Shown here one piece after another: positions 53,004 through 62,329 of a DNA stretch of 64,000 nucleotides. Numbering within the stretch: position 1 is the first letter of the stretch; the number at the start of each line of letters is the position of its first letter. Source of the DNA: Nostoc piscinale CENA21 (GTDB taxonomy: Bacteria; Cyanobacteriota; Cyanobacteriia; Cyanobacteriales; Nostocaceae). The notes below the pieces were generated by a model. That model worked only from the letters and a program-made list of their open reading frames with translations. It had not been told where the DNA came from and did not search any database. The translations under genes and the position numbers were made by a program. The stretch covers positions 3,129,351 through 3,193,350 of the forward strand of contig NZ_CP012036.1 of the NCBI RefSeq assembly GCF_001298445.1, given 5' to 3'.

Positions 53004-54131
53004 ATGATTCGGATTTATACTCAAATAGAACAAGGTAAAACCTGGATTGCTAAATATAGTGGTTGTTTACCTGTGTTTGCCTGTGTTTTAGGTTTTACAG
53101 AAACTGCTTTAATTCCAGGAATTTCGGCGGCTGGACGCACGCCAGAAGACCGCAAGTATACGGCTTGTGCAGATGCCGAATTTTTATACTATGGTGCTGG
53201 ACATAAGCCGCAGTATTCTTTACCACCACTGACGGCGGGAGCATCGCCTGTGTTAATTTCTCGCGCTGTGGTGGAAGGACTTAAAATACCTGTGCGTTTG
53301 TTTAATGCGGGATTATCTTTGTTTCCGGCTGTACCAGCTATTGATTTGGGTGGTGCGCCTGCTCGGTGTTTAAGTACGGGTCAGGCGATGGAATTAGCCA
53401 CAGTCAAACACTTGCTAGAACAAGGGCTGATTTGGGGCGATCGCTTGGCGGCTGAAGTTGGACAAAGTTACGTCATTTTGAGTGAATGTGTTGTTGGCGG
53501 AACAACAACCGCTTTAGCTGTACTCACTGCGTTAGGTATCGATGCAACGGGTAAAGTTAACAGCAGTCACCCAATTTGTAACCATCAACAAAAATGGCAA
53601 GTTGTCCAATCTGGCTTACAACACATTCCTGATGATGCTGATCCGTTAAAAATTGTGGCAGCTGTGGGTGATCCGATGCAAGTGGTATTGGCAGGAATGG
53701 CGATCGCAGCTAGTCGTCGTTGTGGAGTAATACTAGCAGGCGGAACACAAATGCTGGCAGTTTACGCTTTAACTACAGCAATTTCCCAAGCACATAACTT
53801 ATTTTGGCAACCTGCTGAAGTAATTGTCGGTACAACTCGTTGGGTAGCCGAAGACCCCACGGGCGGGACTGTGGATTTAGCCCTCAGCTTAGATAAAAGC
53901 AGCAAACATCCAGGTACAATCCCACCCTTACTATCAACACAGCTAAATTTTGCTAATTCTCGTTATCCACAACTCCAAGTTTATGAACAGGGTTTTGTTA
54001 AAGAAGGAGTAGGCGCTGGAGCCGCCTGTATAGCAGCTTATCTTTACCAAAATTGGCAACAATCTCAACTTTTAGCAGCTATTGAAGACCAATTCCAACG
54101 GCTGAGTCTTTCAAGATTGCATGGGTTATAA
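53004..54131 (+). CDS. CobT-like (TIGR00303 family) phosphoribosyltransferase
   Basis: A 375-residue cytoplasmic protein matching the TIGR00303 family, distant from bacterial CobT. Blocks: PVFACVLGFTETALIPGISA, FLYYGAGHKPQYSLPPLTAG, YVILSECVVGGTTTALAVLT and VGDPMQVVLAGMAIAASRRC with VILAGGTQML. The family is linked to nicotinate-nucleotide:dimethylbenzimidazole phosphoribosyltransferase activity in cobamide lower-ligand attachment. Since cyanobacteria make pseudocobalamin, the acceptor may be adenine rather than dimethylbenzimidazole. It is the third gene of a same-strand run. The start ATG 53004 follows heptamer repeats. Confidence 0.85.
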   Translation: MIRIYTQIEQGKTWIAKYSGCLPVFACVLGFTETALIPGISAAGRTPEDRKYTACADAEFLYYGAGHKPQYSLPPLTAGASPVLISRAVVEGLKIPVRLFNAGLSLFPAVPAIDLGGAPARCLSTGQAMELATVKHLLEQGLIWGDRLAAEVGQSYVILSECVVGGTTTALAVLTALGIDATGKVNSSHPICNHQQKWQVVQSGLQHIPDDADPLKIVAAVGDPMQVVLAGMAIAASRRCGVILAGGTQMLAVYALTTAISQAHNLFWQPAEVIVGTTRWVAEDPTGGTVDLALSLDKSSKHPGTIPPLLSTQLNFANSRYPQLQVYEQGFVKEGVGAGAACIAAYLYQNWQQSQLLAAIEDQFQRLSLSRLHGL

Positions 54132-54236
54132 AGTTTTTCTATCGAATAACAACTGATCAGCCGGAAATAATATCAGTAATCAACATACAAATTACTGCAT
54201 AAAATTTAAATTTTTAAACTAAAAAAATTGAGTTCT

Positions 54237-55592
54237 TCAGTTGTTTCCCACAAAATTACTGATAACTTGTTGTCCATTACTTAATTGTTCTATATTTCTG
54301 GTAATAATTCTTTCTTGCTCTTTTAACCCAAAAATAATTTCTACTTTGCTATCTTTTACTTTGCCTGTTTTCACCCAGCGCAATTGAGCAATGTTATTTA
54401 CACCAACTACATAGACTCCTTGTAACTGACCTCTTTTCCATAAAGCACTCTGAGGAATTGTAATTGCTGAGTGACTTTCATTAGGTAGTTCCACTCGTCC
54501 AATCATTCTTGGCATTAAATTTGCGGTATTTTTCAAGGCTATTTTGACAGTAAAACTAGGGCTGTTGGGATTTGCTGAAAGAATAATTTGATTTATCTGT
54601 CCTCGTACAGAACGGTTGAGAGTATCTAGATGCACTTCTACTTCATCTTTTTGTTTTACCACAGACATCATTGATTTTGGTACAACAACACTAAAGCGCA
54701 GGCGATCGCTACTTTCTAATGTTACTAAAGGTTGTCCAAAACTCGCTATTGCACCTACTTCTATATGTTTCTTTGTGACGACTCCAGCAAATGGTGCTGT
54801 AACAATGCTGTGGTTTAAGTGAGCGATCGTTGGCTTTACTTCTGCTTGTACTTGCTGAACTTGAGAACGCGCCTGTTCTACTCTTGTTCGTGCTTGTTGG
54901 ACTTGGAAACTTGCCTGTTTGACGGCAGCTTTGGCTTGCTCAATGTCCCGCTTGGCTTGTTCAATCCCAGCTTGTGTCTGTTGAATGCGAGATTCAACTA
55001 ATGCTAACTGTGTATTGGCTGTATCTAGTTGTAATTGACTAACTGCACCAGCTTTTTGCAACATAGCCATACGTTCTTGATTTAACCGGGCTTCTCCTAG
55101 TTGTGCTTGTGCTTCCTGTAATTTGGTTTCGGCTTCCTGGTAATGCGCCTCTGCGTGGTTGAGTTGTGCTTGTGCCTGAGTTTTGTTTGCTAGGGCTTGA
55201 GTTTCGGCGACAGTGGCAACTGTTACACTTGCTTGGACTTGGGAAATCACAGCCGATGTGTGATTGCGTTGCGCCTCAATATCTCTAACATCGATAATCG
55301 CAATGATTTGACCTGCTTTAACTCTGTCGCCTTGTTGGACTGGCAAAGTTTTAATTTGTCCCATAACGCGGCTGGTAATAGTAACGGTTTCTACCGCTTC
55401 CAAAGCACCATTCAAGGAGGTTCTACCCAGACTGAATGCTTTCTTGGTCAGCGTCGTTTCTACTTCTATAGGTTTGATAGTGCTAGTTATAGTACCAGTA
55501 GATTCCGCAGAATTAGAAAAAAAGGATAACACGATAGCTCGCAAGCCTGTGATTGCTAAAAGGGCTGCTAAAAAAAACATCTCGTATTTCAT
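54237..55592 (-). CDS. RND-efflux periplasmic adaptor (HlyD/MFP family)
   Basis: A 451-residue membrane-fusion protein. One N-terminal membrane helix (EMFFLAALLAITGLRAIVLS) anchors it. A lipoyl-like half (VTITSRVMGQIKTLPVQQGD) leads into a long coiled-coil hairpin of about 160 residues made of repeating ALA/Q-rich heptads, then the second lipoyl half (IVTAPFAGVVTKKHIEVGAI) and beta-barrel and membrane-proximal domains. It bridges an inner-membrane pump and an outer-membrane channel. Neither pump nor channel gene is adjacent within the window, but the two-component genes just upstream on the same strand are of a type tied to metal efflux. Confidence 0.88.
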   Translation of the reverse strand: MKYEMFFLAALLAITGLRAIVLSFFSNSAESTGTITSTIKPIEVETTLTKKAFSLGRTSLNGALEAVETVTITSRVMGQIKTLPVQQGDRVKAGQIIAIIDVRDIEAQRNHTSAVISQVQASVTVATVAETQALANKTQAQAQLNHAEAHYQEAETKLQEAQAQLGEARLNQERMAMLQKAGAVSQLQLDTANTQLALVESRIQQTQAGIEQAKRDIEQAKAAVKQASFQVQQARTRVEQARSQVQQVQAEVKPTIAHLNHSIVTAPFAGVVTKKHIEVGAIASFGQPLVTLESSDRLRFSVVVPKSMMSVVKQKDEVEVHLDTLNRSVRGQINQIILSANPNSPSFTVKIALKNTANLMPRMIGRVELPNESHSAITIPQSALWKRGQLQGVYVVGVNNIAQLRWVKTGKVKDSKVEIIFGLKEQERIITRNIEQLSNGQQVISNFVGNN

Positions 55593-55817
55593 TCGCTTAC
55601 CTTTGCTGTGGTACTAACCCAAGACAAATTAAAACGATTATTTATTAAGGATTTCTTTCAGAGCGCGTAGTCAGAAGAGTAAACATTGCGCTCTGTTTAG
55701 TTACAAAATTTCTAGCCCACCACGGTAGATTGTGTATTAAGGTCTTTGCGTTCTGCAAATTAGTATCAAACCCTACCTAGTTTTCTGATGTGGGAAAAAT
55801 CCTGGAGTGCAGAAAAT

Positions 55818-56159
55818 TTAATCGTCATTAATTTGAATAGTTTCACCGTTGGCACGAGTAATACTCAGAGCTTTGAACTCATTGTCGTCATAGTTGCCAA
55901 CTACGGTGATTTTTTCTCCTACAGCCAGGTTAATGGGTTGCCCCAACTGAGGTTCTGCTTCAACGATGATTTGTCCCTTACCATCGTTGAGAATGAACTC
56001 ATCATCTAAAAGCTTAGTAACTTGGCCGGAAATAGTAGTAACACGAGCGTTAGGGAAATTCTCAACTTGGTTGGGTGTTTTCTGCGCTCCTACCTGAAAC
56101 GGAATTAGCAACGTAAACAAAGCAGTTAGGACGATACTGGGTGTTGGATTGAAATTCAT
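55818..56159 (-). CDS. Periplasmic OB-fold (BOF/DUF5666-like) protein
   Basis: A 113-residue protein with a Sec signal peptide (SIVLTALFTLLIPFQVGAQK) and one small beta-barrel (VTTISGQVTKLLDDEFILND, IIVEAEPQLG, VGEKITVVGNYDD, FKALSITRANGETIQI), the pattern of bacterial OB-fold proteins that sit in the periplasm and are often induced by metals or stress. GGAGG lies just upstream of the ATG. It lies between an RND adaptor gene and the RppB-like kinase gene on the same strand and could be part of that response. Confidence 0.75.
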   Translation of the reverse strand: MNFNPTPSIVLTALFTLLIPFQVGAQKTPNQVENFPNARVTTISGQVTKLLDDEFILNDGKGQIIVEAEPQLGQPINLAVGEKITVVGNYDDNEFKALSITRANGETIQINDD

Positions 56160-56268
56160 TAGTTAAATCCTCCAATCTGATGTGTAATTGACGCTTACTT
56201 TCAGATTGCCGGATAAAAGTAACAAGAAAGTAACAGTAAGGTTTTAAATCTGGAAAATCTATTGCTCG

Positions 56269-57615
56269 TTATGGTGACGATTGAGGTGTGAATGGTAGAG
56301 TAATTTGAAATGTAGAGCCTTCACCCAAACGGCTGACTGCTCTGATTTCTCCCCCATGTGCCTGAACAATCTGTTGTACGATCGCTAATCCTAACCCAAA
56401 GCCACCTGTATGGCGCGATCGCACACTATCTACTCGATAAAATCGCTCAAATATATGCGGTAAATCTGCCTCTGGAATCCCAATACCGCTATCCTGGACT
56501 TCAATTATCACCCAGCGAGATACAAGAACAACTCGTAAATGAACTTTACCTCCAGACGGCGTGTATCGGCAGGCATTATTGAGAAGATTTGTAATTGCTT
56601 GCCGCATTAAATCTGGATTGATTCTCAACATGACCAATTGTTGAGGAAATTCGCTGGTGAATTCTAAATTTTTTGCCTTGGCTGAGTCAGCATATTCTTC
56701 TACTAATGTTTCAAGCCAGCTAACCAAATGGACAAGCTTAAGTGCCTCTGGCTTTAACTTTCCTTCATTCCGAGCTAAGAATAATAAATTGCTAATCAGC
56801 ATTCCCATAGATTCCGCAAGTTGGTCTATATTTTCTAGGGAACTTTGTTGTTGACTAGGGTCGATTGGTTCGAGCAAACCAAACTGAGCATAATTGCGAA
56901 TTGCTTGAAGCGGTGTGCGTAGCTCATGGGAAGCATCGGCCGTAAAACGTTGTAATTGCTCGTAGGATTGGCGAATTGGCTGCATGGCCATCCCACCAAG
57001 AAACCAACCAGTCAAACCAATTACACTTAAGGCAATGGGTACACCTACTATTAAAAACAGTCTCAGCGACCATAAAGTTTCTTCAACAGGCGTTAGAGAA
57101 GCTGCTATTTCCAGATAGCCGATTAATTGTTTATCCTGAAAAACAGGAACTGTTAATTGACGCAGCAGTTTACTGTGACCAATACTGCTAGAAACGCGAT
57201 CGCCCTCTTGGTATGCTTTTTGTGTAGCATCATCTAACTTAATTGTTTGAAACCCTAGTTGATTATTTAACTGCTCTGACGGAATGACACCAAAAAACTC
57301 TAGTAGTTGCTTTTTGGGAGTGTACCAACGAGCATAAATAATTTTGTTGTTAAAAGGTAAAGCTTCACCGCCCAAGATCGGAACATCTTCAAGACTAATG
57401 CGTTGCTGTTCTTGGTAACGTCCATCTTCAACGCCAGCCGCCATCAGCTGACTTGTATTGTAAAGTTCTTGGTCAAATGCCCGCAATTGGTCTTTAGCTT
57501 CTAAAAAGTAAAGTATTGCTGCGAATAACACTAAAATACTCCCCATCGAGAGCGTAAACCAGCGAGCTAGATTACGCCGACTACGACTAAACATTTTAGG
57601 AATTAGCGATCGCAT
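56269..57615 (-). CDS. rppB: Membrane sensor histidine kinase, RppB-like
   Basis: A 448-residue kinase. Two membrane helices (about 19-37 and 184-207) enclose a periplasmic sensor region of about 145 residues. A HAMP-less link leads to HisKA with His230 in ADASHELRTPL and HATPase_c with DSGIGI and GGFGLGLAIV. The N-terminus (FSRSRRNLARWFTLSMGSIL) matches my memory of RppB/NrsS-type kinases, which sense nickel or redox state and pair with RppA/NrsR. It overlaps the response-regulator gene upstream by 13 bp. The family label is well founded, the signal is not known. Confidence 0.85.
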   Translation of the reverse strand: MRSLIPKMFSRSRRNLARWFTLSMGSILVLFAAILYFLEAKDQLRAFDQELYNTSQLMAAGVEDGRYQEQQRISLEDVPILGGEALPFNNKIIYARWYTPKKQLLEFFGVIPSEQLNNQLGFQTIKLDDATQKAYQEGDRVSSSIGHSKLLRQLTVPVFQDKQLIGYLEIAASLTPVEETLWSLRLFLIVGVPIALSVIGLTGWFLGGMAMQPIRQSYEQLQRFTADASHELRTPLQAIRNYAQFGLLEPIDPSQQQSSLENIDQLAESMGMLISNLLFLARNEGKLKPEALKLVHLVSWLETLVEEYADSAKAKNLEFTSEFPQQLVMLRINPDLMRQAITNLLNNACRYTPSGGKVHLRVVLVSRWVIIEVQDSGIGIPEADLPHIFERFYRVDSVRSRHTGGFGLGLAIVQQIVQAHGGEIRAVSRLGEGSTFQITLPFTPQSSP

Positions 57616-58289
57616 GATTCAGGGGCAACTAATCGATATCCTATCCCGTAAACAGTCTGTAGCCAATCTTCTGCTTTCACCAACTGTAAGCGTTGCCGTA
57701 GTCGATGCACTAACATCGTGATTGCTTTACTATCTGGTTGTCTATTCCACTCCCAAAGTGCTTGTTCGATTTGATCGTGAGTTAGTACTTGCTGAGGATG
57801 TCGCAAAAAGTATTCCAGTAGTTGAAATTCTCGACCTGATAGCTGGACTGTAATTTCCTGGCGTTTTAAGGTGAGAGTGTTGAGATGAAGTTGTAAGTCG
57901 GCTAACTCTAGTTTGTCACCTTGCCAAAGTGGCGCTCTGCGTCCTAATGCTCTGACTCGTGCCAACAATTCCAGTAAACTAAACGGTTTCACTAGATAAT
58001 CATCTGCGCCAACATCTAAAGCAGATACTTTATCCAAAATTGCATCCTTAGCTGTGAGAATCAGTACTGGAGAGGTTTTTCCGGCTTGACGATACTGTTG
58101 ACACAGACTAATACCGCTAATCTTAGGTAACATCCAATCTAAAATTAATAAGTCATAATCTGTCTGTTGCATCAACCACAAAGCTGTTTCGCCATCTTCA
58201 GCCGCATCTACAATATGTCCGACTTTCAAGAGCGCACCCTGTAGTGGTTGTAACTGAGTGATATCATCCTCTACAACTAAGATTCTCAT
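57603..58289 (-). CDS. rppA: OmpR-family response regulator, RppA-like
   Basis: A 228-residue DNA-binding regulator. The receiver domain carries Asp8/Asp9, phospho-acceptor Asp51 (LLILDWMLPKISG), Thr/Ala (LILTAKD) and Lys in DDYLVKPFS. The winged-helix output domain follows (LSGREFQLLEYFLRHPQQVL, HRLRQRLQ, VYGIGYRL). Its 3' end overlaps the kinase gene by 13 bp, giving a translationally coupled pair. By analogy with NrsR/RppA it probably controls metal-efflux or photosynthesis genes, the adjacent adaptor and OB-fold genes being the obvious candidates. The gene is divergent from the one at 58356, with a 66-bp shared promoter region. Confidence 0.88.
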   Translation of the reverse strand: MRILVVEDDITQLQPLQGALLKVGHIVDAAEDGETALWLMQQTDYDLLILDWMLPKISGISLCQQYRQAGKTSPVLILTAKDAILDKVSALDVGADDYLVKPFSLLELLARVRALGRRAPLWQGDKLELADLQLHLNTLTLKRQEITVQLSGREFQLLEYFLRHPQQVLTHDQIEQALWEWNRQPDSKAITMLVHRLRQRLQLVKAEDWLQTVYGIGYRLVAPESCDR

Positions 58290-58355
58290 TCATCACGTCG
58301 CTGTACTTCCTTTTTATTTTCCTATGATTAATTCATCATCAAACTTTGCTGTATT

Positions 58356-58751
58356 ATGGCTAGAAATCGCTGGCTAAAATTACTCAATAGTTTAGGACTA
58401 GAGTTTTGGCTGCCAATTCCTTTAATCGGACTGTTTTTTTGGTTGAGTACAGGTTTGCTAACGCATCAAGTATTGAGCTATACCTATGGCACAACTGCTC
58501 AAATCCACGCCGACTCAAAACATCAAATTCAGTTTTCTGTTTCCGTGGCTGTCATGTCTATTGAAGCGTTAATTCAACGTCAAGAAAAGTTGACTGAAGT
58601 CAAAGTTTACACTGCTGATTCAGTGTTAAAGCAAATGGAATTTGAGTTTCCTGTGACTGAATTCGCTCAAGTTGATGCCGCGATCGCTCAAGCTGTAGGA
58701 CTACCAATCACAGCAATTAAACAGTTAATACGTTATCGCCTTGAAAACTAA
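58356..58751 (+). CDS. Single-helix membrane protein, unknown function
   Basis: A 131-residue protein with one strong membrane helix near the N-terminus (LEFWLPIPLIGLFFWLSTGL), then a soluble domain with a helix-strand pattern (VAVMSIEALIQRQEKLTEVK, VDAAIAQAVGLPITAIKQLI). It is divergent from the RppA-like gene across only 66 bp, so it may be regulated by that pair. I recall similar proteins beside rppA/nrsR genes in other cyanobacteria. No known function. Confidence 0.7.
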   Translation: MARNRWLKLLNSLGLEFWLPIPLIGLFFWLSTGLLTHQVLSYTYGTTAQIHADSKHQIQFSVSVAVMSIEALIQRQEKLTEVKVYTADSVLKQMEFEFPVTEFAQVDAAIAQAVGLPITAIKQLIRYRLEN

Positions 58752-58908
58752 TACTAAATACTACCTCTAGTATTCCTACTCCCTACTCCCTACCTATGCA
58801 GATAATTTCAGTAATCAAAACGGATTCCTATAGATACTTAATATAAACACAAAAATACCGGACTTAACAAGTTCCGGTAAATCTTTGGGAATATCTACTA
58901 ATGAGCCA

Positions 58909-59283
58909 TTAATGAATTCTTTCGCGGAGTAATTGTTCTTCTAATGCCGCAATTCGATTATAAGCTGCGGTTAATTGCGCTGTTAGTCTTTGTATTTGAA
59001 TTTCTGGTGTTAAAATCTTATCCCCGCCTTGACGATTCATATCTATATAAGCGCCATCTGTCAGAACATCCTTGTGTTCTAGTTCTTGATTAAAACTAAT
59101 TTGTCCTTTGAACTGATAGGGAAAAGTCTCGCTATTTTCTTGATAGTTATCTTTTACAGATGTTTTAGCCAAGGAGCACTCTGTGAAAGCCTGAGCAACT
59201 TTAATATCTAGCTGCTCAATTACCTGGTAGAGGGCATCCAGTTTATGGCTCAAAGTTAGAATCTGGTTTTGTAATGGCTCCAT
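58909..59283 (-). CDS. Small coiled-coil protein, unknown function
   Basis: A 124-residue soluble protein with helical heptad segments at both ends (LQNQILTLSHKLDALYQVIE, IQRLTAQLTAAYNRIAALEE) and a loop-rich middle. No recognised domain or catalytic motif. A small stem-loop with CCGGA and TCCGG arms lies at about 58859-58876, 33 bases past the stop codon. Start ATG at 59281-59283 follows GAGGGTATT, an acceptable ribosome-binding site. It is likely real by length and structure, but not well supported by context. Confidence 0.55.
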   Translation of the reverse strand: MEPLQNQILTLSHKLDALYQVIEQLDIKVAQAFTECSLAKTSVKDNYQENSETFPYQFKGQISFNQELEHKDVLTDGAYIDMNRQGGDKILTPEIQIQRLTAQLTAAYNRIAALEEQLLRERIH

Positions 59284-59862
59284 CTAATACCCTCGTCAGT
59301 ATATTTCCTCCATGTTATTCAATTTACTGGCAATGTTAAACATACTTATGAATTATTTAATTATTCCAATAATCTGTCGAAATGATATACCTAAGTCATT
59401 AATTATCAATCTTTCTCCAAAAAATTGGAAGTGAATACCATTACTAATGTTAAAAAATGTAAACTTGAGCTAACTTATTTTTAGAAAATTTTGAAATCTT
59501 AAAAATTAAAAAACTATTTACGAATAACTGAAACGATAAAAGCTACATTAGTCTGGTTTGTTTTAGAAATTATCTGTACAGCCTGAGAGTAAGGATTAGG
59601 GAGTCGAGAATAGGAAAAAGTGTTTTGTGGATGTACTATATTTTTCAGAAATCAAAGTATCATTTATGCTTATATTATTATTTTTATCTAGTTCTCTCAT
59701 AATTGATATTTTCTTGACAATTGTTTTTTAAATTTTGATTTGAATCTGATTGTGGGATGGGCTTCTAGCTTATCTATTGCAGGCCTTTCTTCCCAAACCC
59801 CAAACAAGCTACTCCACTAAACCATTTCACGTTAAAATGGTCAGGCGATCGCACCTCAGAAT
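59284..59862. other. AT-rich intergenic region
   Basis: A 579-bp gap, strongly A/T-biased, with only a HIP1-like GGCGATCGCAC near its end. No gene, RNA-like fold or repeat family was recognised. Confidence 0.35.
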
Positions 59863-60603
59863 TCAGACTTCAAAAAGTTTTTCCCAGTCAGGAATAGCCT
59901 CGCGTTGAGCAATTAATAATTCTTGAATACCTTTTTCGGCAAAATCTAATAGTTGATTTAACTGAGTGCGAGTAAAACTACCTTCTTCTGCTGTTCCTTG
60001 AACTTCAATGATTCCCAGACAATTATCCATGACGACGTTGAAATCTACTGTAGCGGCTACGTCTTCTGGGTAATTTAAATCTAGATATGGTTTACCTTCC
60101 AATAAGCCTACAGAAACGGCTGCGACTTGTCCACATAAAGGCGATCGCTCTAACACCCCGCGCTGTAATAATTGCGAAATGGCCTGTGCTAAAGCCACAA
60201 AACCACCTGTAATGGCTGTGGTTCTGGTTCCTGCATCTGCTTGCAATACATCAGCATCTACAGTGATGGTACGTTCTCCTAAAGCCTCAAAATCTAGAGT
60301 TGCTCTTAAGCTGCGTCCAATTAACCGTTGAATTTCTTGCGTCCTTCCCGACAATTTCAACCATTCCCTTTCCTGGCGTTGCTGGGTGGCGGCGGGTAAC
60401 ATTCGGTACTCAGCCGTTAACCAACCTTTGCCACTTCCCGTTAAAAACCTTGGTACTCCCTCAGTCACACTGACATTACAAAGTACCTGAGTATCCCCGC
60501 ATCTAGCTAAAACTGAACCAGGTGCAAAGCGAGTAAAGCCAGACTGAAAGCTTACAGGGCGGAGTTCGTAAGGTTGTCTGCCATCGGGACGCTGCCATGC
60601 CAT
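59863..60603 (-). CDS. rph: Ribonuclease PH
   Basis: A 246-residue phosphorolytic 3'-5' exoribonuclease that trims tRNA precursors. Family blocks are complete: MAWQRPDGRQPYELRPVSFQ at the start, CGDTQVLCNVSVTEGVPRFL, GKGWLTAEYRMLP, QEIQRLIGRSLRA, ADAGTRTTAITGGFVAL (with the phosphate-binding GTR) and LDLNYPEDVAATVDFNVVM. RNase PH forms hexamers. Length is normal and no defect is seen. It is followed on the same strand by nothing, and preceded 177 bp upstream by the adenylate kinase gene; the gap holds heptamer repeats and a palindromic fragment (CTTCTCCTGGCGGAGACGCT). Confidence 0.96.
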   Translation of the reverse strand: MAWQRPDGRQPYELRPVSFQSGFTRFAPGSVLARCGDTQVLCNVSVTEGVPRFLTGSGKGWLTAEYRMLPAATQQRQEREWLKLSGRTQEIQRLIGRSLRATLDFEALGERTITVDADVLQADAGTRTTAITGGFVALAQAISQLLQRGVLERSPLCGQVAAVSVGLLEGKPYLDLNYPEDVAATVDFNVVMDNCLGIIEVQGTAEEGSFTRTQLNQLLDFAEKGIQELLIAQREAIPDWEKLFEV

Positions 60604-60780
60604 TGGATTTGCCTCAAGATTTTCCTATTAGGATACTGTGTGAAGTGTGAAGTCTGAAATTTGCAATCTGAAATTTTATCTTTTGACTCAAAACTCACAC
60701 TTTGACTCCTGTCGACTTCTCCTGGCGGAGACGCTGCGCGAACGCTCGCTACAAGTCGCTCAGTATAAAAAACTCAGCAC

Positions 60781-61342
60781 TTAACATTCAGCACTCAACA
60801 GCAAATTCAGAATATTCTGTTCGACCATATCAGGTATTTGATCGCCGTTGATGGTTAACAGACGGCGGCGACGGTCGTAATATTCTAGGATGGGGATAGT
60901 GCGATCGTAAAAAAAGTTCTACGCGGCGCTGGACGATTTCTGGTTGGTCATCTGGTAGAGAACGCCCCAAAGAACGGCTGACCATGACGGCTTGCGGGAC
61001 TTGTAAATAAATTGCCCAGTCTAGTTTCTGCTCTAAAGTATCCAATAAAAAATCTAATTCTTCTGATTGAAAGGCTGTGCGGGGATAACCTTCTAATATC
61101 CAACCACAAATAACATCAGGCTTTGTCAGGCGCAGCCGCATTAATTCAATCATCATTTCATCGGGAACTAACTCGCCTCTGGCTACGTAGGGTTGTGCAT
61201 GGCGACCGAGTTCGCTATAGTTAGCGATCGCTTCCCGTAAAATTTCACCCGTAGAAATCTGAGGTATATCAAAGTGTCTGCCCAGCCTTTGCGCTTGAGT
61301 GCTTTTACCTGATCCTGAACCTCCCAGAATCACTAATTTCAC
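60781..61342 (-). pseudogene. adk: Adenylate kinase, one-base frameshift near the 3' end
   Basis: An adenylate kinase, which interconverts AMP + ATP with 2 ADP. It has the P-loop GGSGSGKST at 7-15, QISTGEILREAI, the AMP-binding RGELVPDEMM and ILEGYPRTAFQ blocks, and a very short LID (RSLPDDQPEIVQRRVELF). The uninterrupted frame drifts into an unrelated tail ending at 60830. Removing one base from the A7 run on the plus strand (60909-60915) reads VELF-YDRTIPILEYYDRRR and extends the gene to 60781, 186 residues. Cyanobacteria usually have a second adk in the ribosomal-protein operon, so loss need not be lethal; error in the sequence is still more likely. Confidence 0.85.
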
Positions 61343-61718
61343 TTGACTTCACTCCTCATCTGGTAAAATTCACAACATTCTACTCTGTTTTTTCCAAATT
61401 CAGAGTTCTGATGAGACTCGGCTAATTTCATTCATGGCTCCAAATTTTGCGATCGTGTTGCGACTAGTGTCATCCAAAAAACGAAAATGTCAATATCTCA
61501 TCTGTAAACCTTGACCTGAGAACAAAGCTAGTACAATAAGGCAAAAGTAAAAAGTGAGCCATTGCGGTGGACGGGTTTCCCGGCATAAAGCAAATGGCGA
61601 ACCCGAAGGGTTAAAAGGCAAGAGACAAGTCGTTATTAGTTTTTGCCTATTACAGACAAATTTGTTATAAATAGCTGCAAAAATTCTCGCATTTTGTGTA
61701 ATTTTATAAATTTTCCTT
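61343..61718. other. Intergenic region with partial CTAGTACA-type element
   Basis: At 61528-61555 the end CTAGTACA plus ATAAGGCAAAAGTAAAAAG matches the end of the CTAGTACA MITE family, but the remainder of the element is absent. The following CGGTGGACGGGTTTCCCGGC is a palindromic repeat fragment. No gene is supported. Confidence 0.5.
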
Positions 61719-62255
61719 ATGGTTGCCCAGTTAGAATCTTTTAGCACCAATTCGACAATTTCTTTGCCAAATCCAGTAGAAGGGCTTGTGCAGGTTTTCA
61801 CCAGTTCTCACCGTAACTTTTTCACCACCGTTATGGCGCAAGCCTTAAGAATTGCTGGTCAAGGCACATCTGTATTAGTAGTACAGTTTCTCAAAGGCGG
61901 TATTGGTCAAGGACAGGACAAACCAATTCAGTTAGGGCAGAATCTTGACTGGATACGCTGTGATTTGCCTCGCTGTATCGATACACCACAACTAGACGAA
62001 GCCGAAAACCAAGCTTTACAAAAATTATGGCAACACACTCAAAATGTCGTCTACGAAGGTAAATATTCCCTGGTAGTTTTAGATGAGTTAAGTTTAGCCA
62101 TCAACTTTGGTTTGATTCCCGAAGCCGATGTTTTAGCTTTCTTAGCAAAACGTCCGCCCCACATCGATATAATTCTCACAGGCCCAGAAATGCCCAAATC
62201 CCTGTTAGATGTCGCCGACCAAATTACCGAAATTCGCCGGAGCGATCGCCCCTAA
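61719..62255 (+). CDS. CobO/BtuR-like protein lacking the P-loop
   Basis: A 178-residue protein with the fold of cob(I)alamin/cob(I)yrinic acid adenosyltransferase CobO: VQVFTSSHRNFFTTVMAQAL with RIAGQGTSVLVVQFLKGG, and further on YSLVVLDELSLAINFGLIPE and PHIDIILTGPEMPKSLLDVA with DQITEI. In normal CobO the first loop is G-D-G-K-G-K-T; here it reads SSHRNFFT, so the ATP-binding Walker A lysine is missing, while the Walker B-like VVLDEL is kept. It may have lost adenosyltransferase activity or work as a partner or sensor. Such P-loop-less forms appear to be common in cyanobacteria. Start ATG 61719. Confidence 0.75.
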   Translation: MVAQLESFSTNSTISLPNPVEGLVQVFTSSHRNFFTTVMAQALRIAGQGTSVLVVQFLKGGIGQGQDKPIQLGQNLDWIRCDLPRCIDTPQLDEAENQALQKLWQHTQNVVYEGKYSLVVLDELSLAINFGLIPEADVLAFLAKRPPHIDIILTGPEMPKSLLDVADQITEIRRSDRP

Positions 62256-62329
62256 ACAAAGGGCATAGATTATTAGTCGCAAATCACGGTATCTTAGTAA
62301 TCTTGTTTGTTTGAATTACTTGTGATCTT

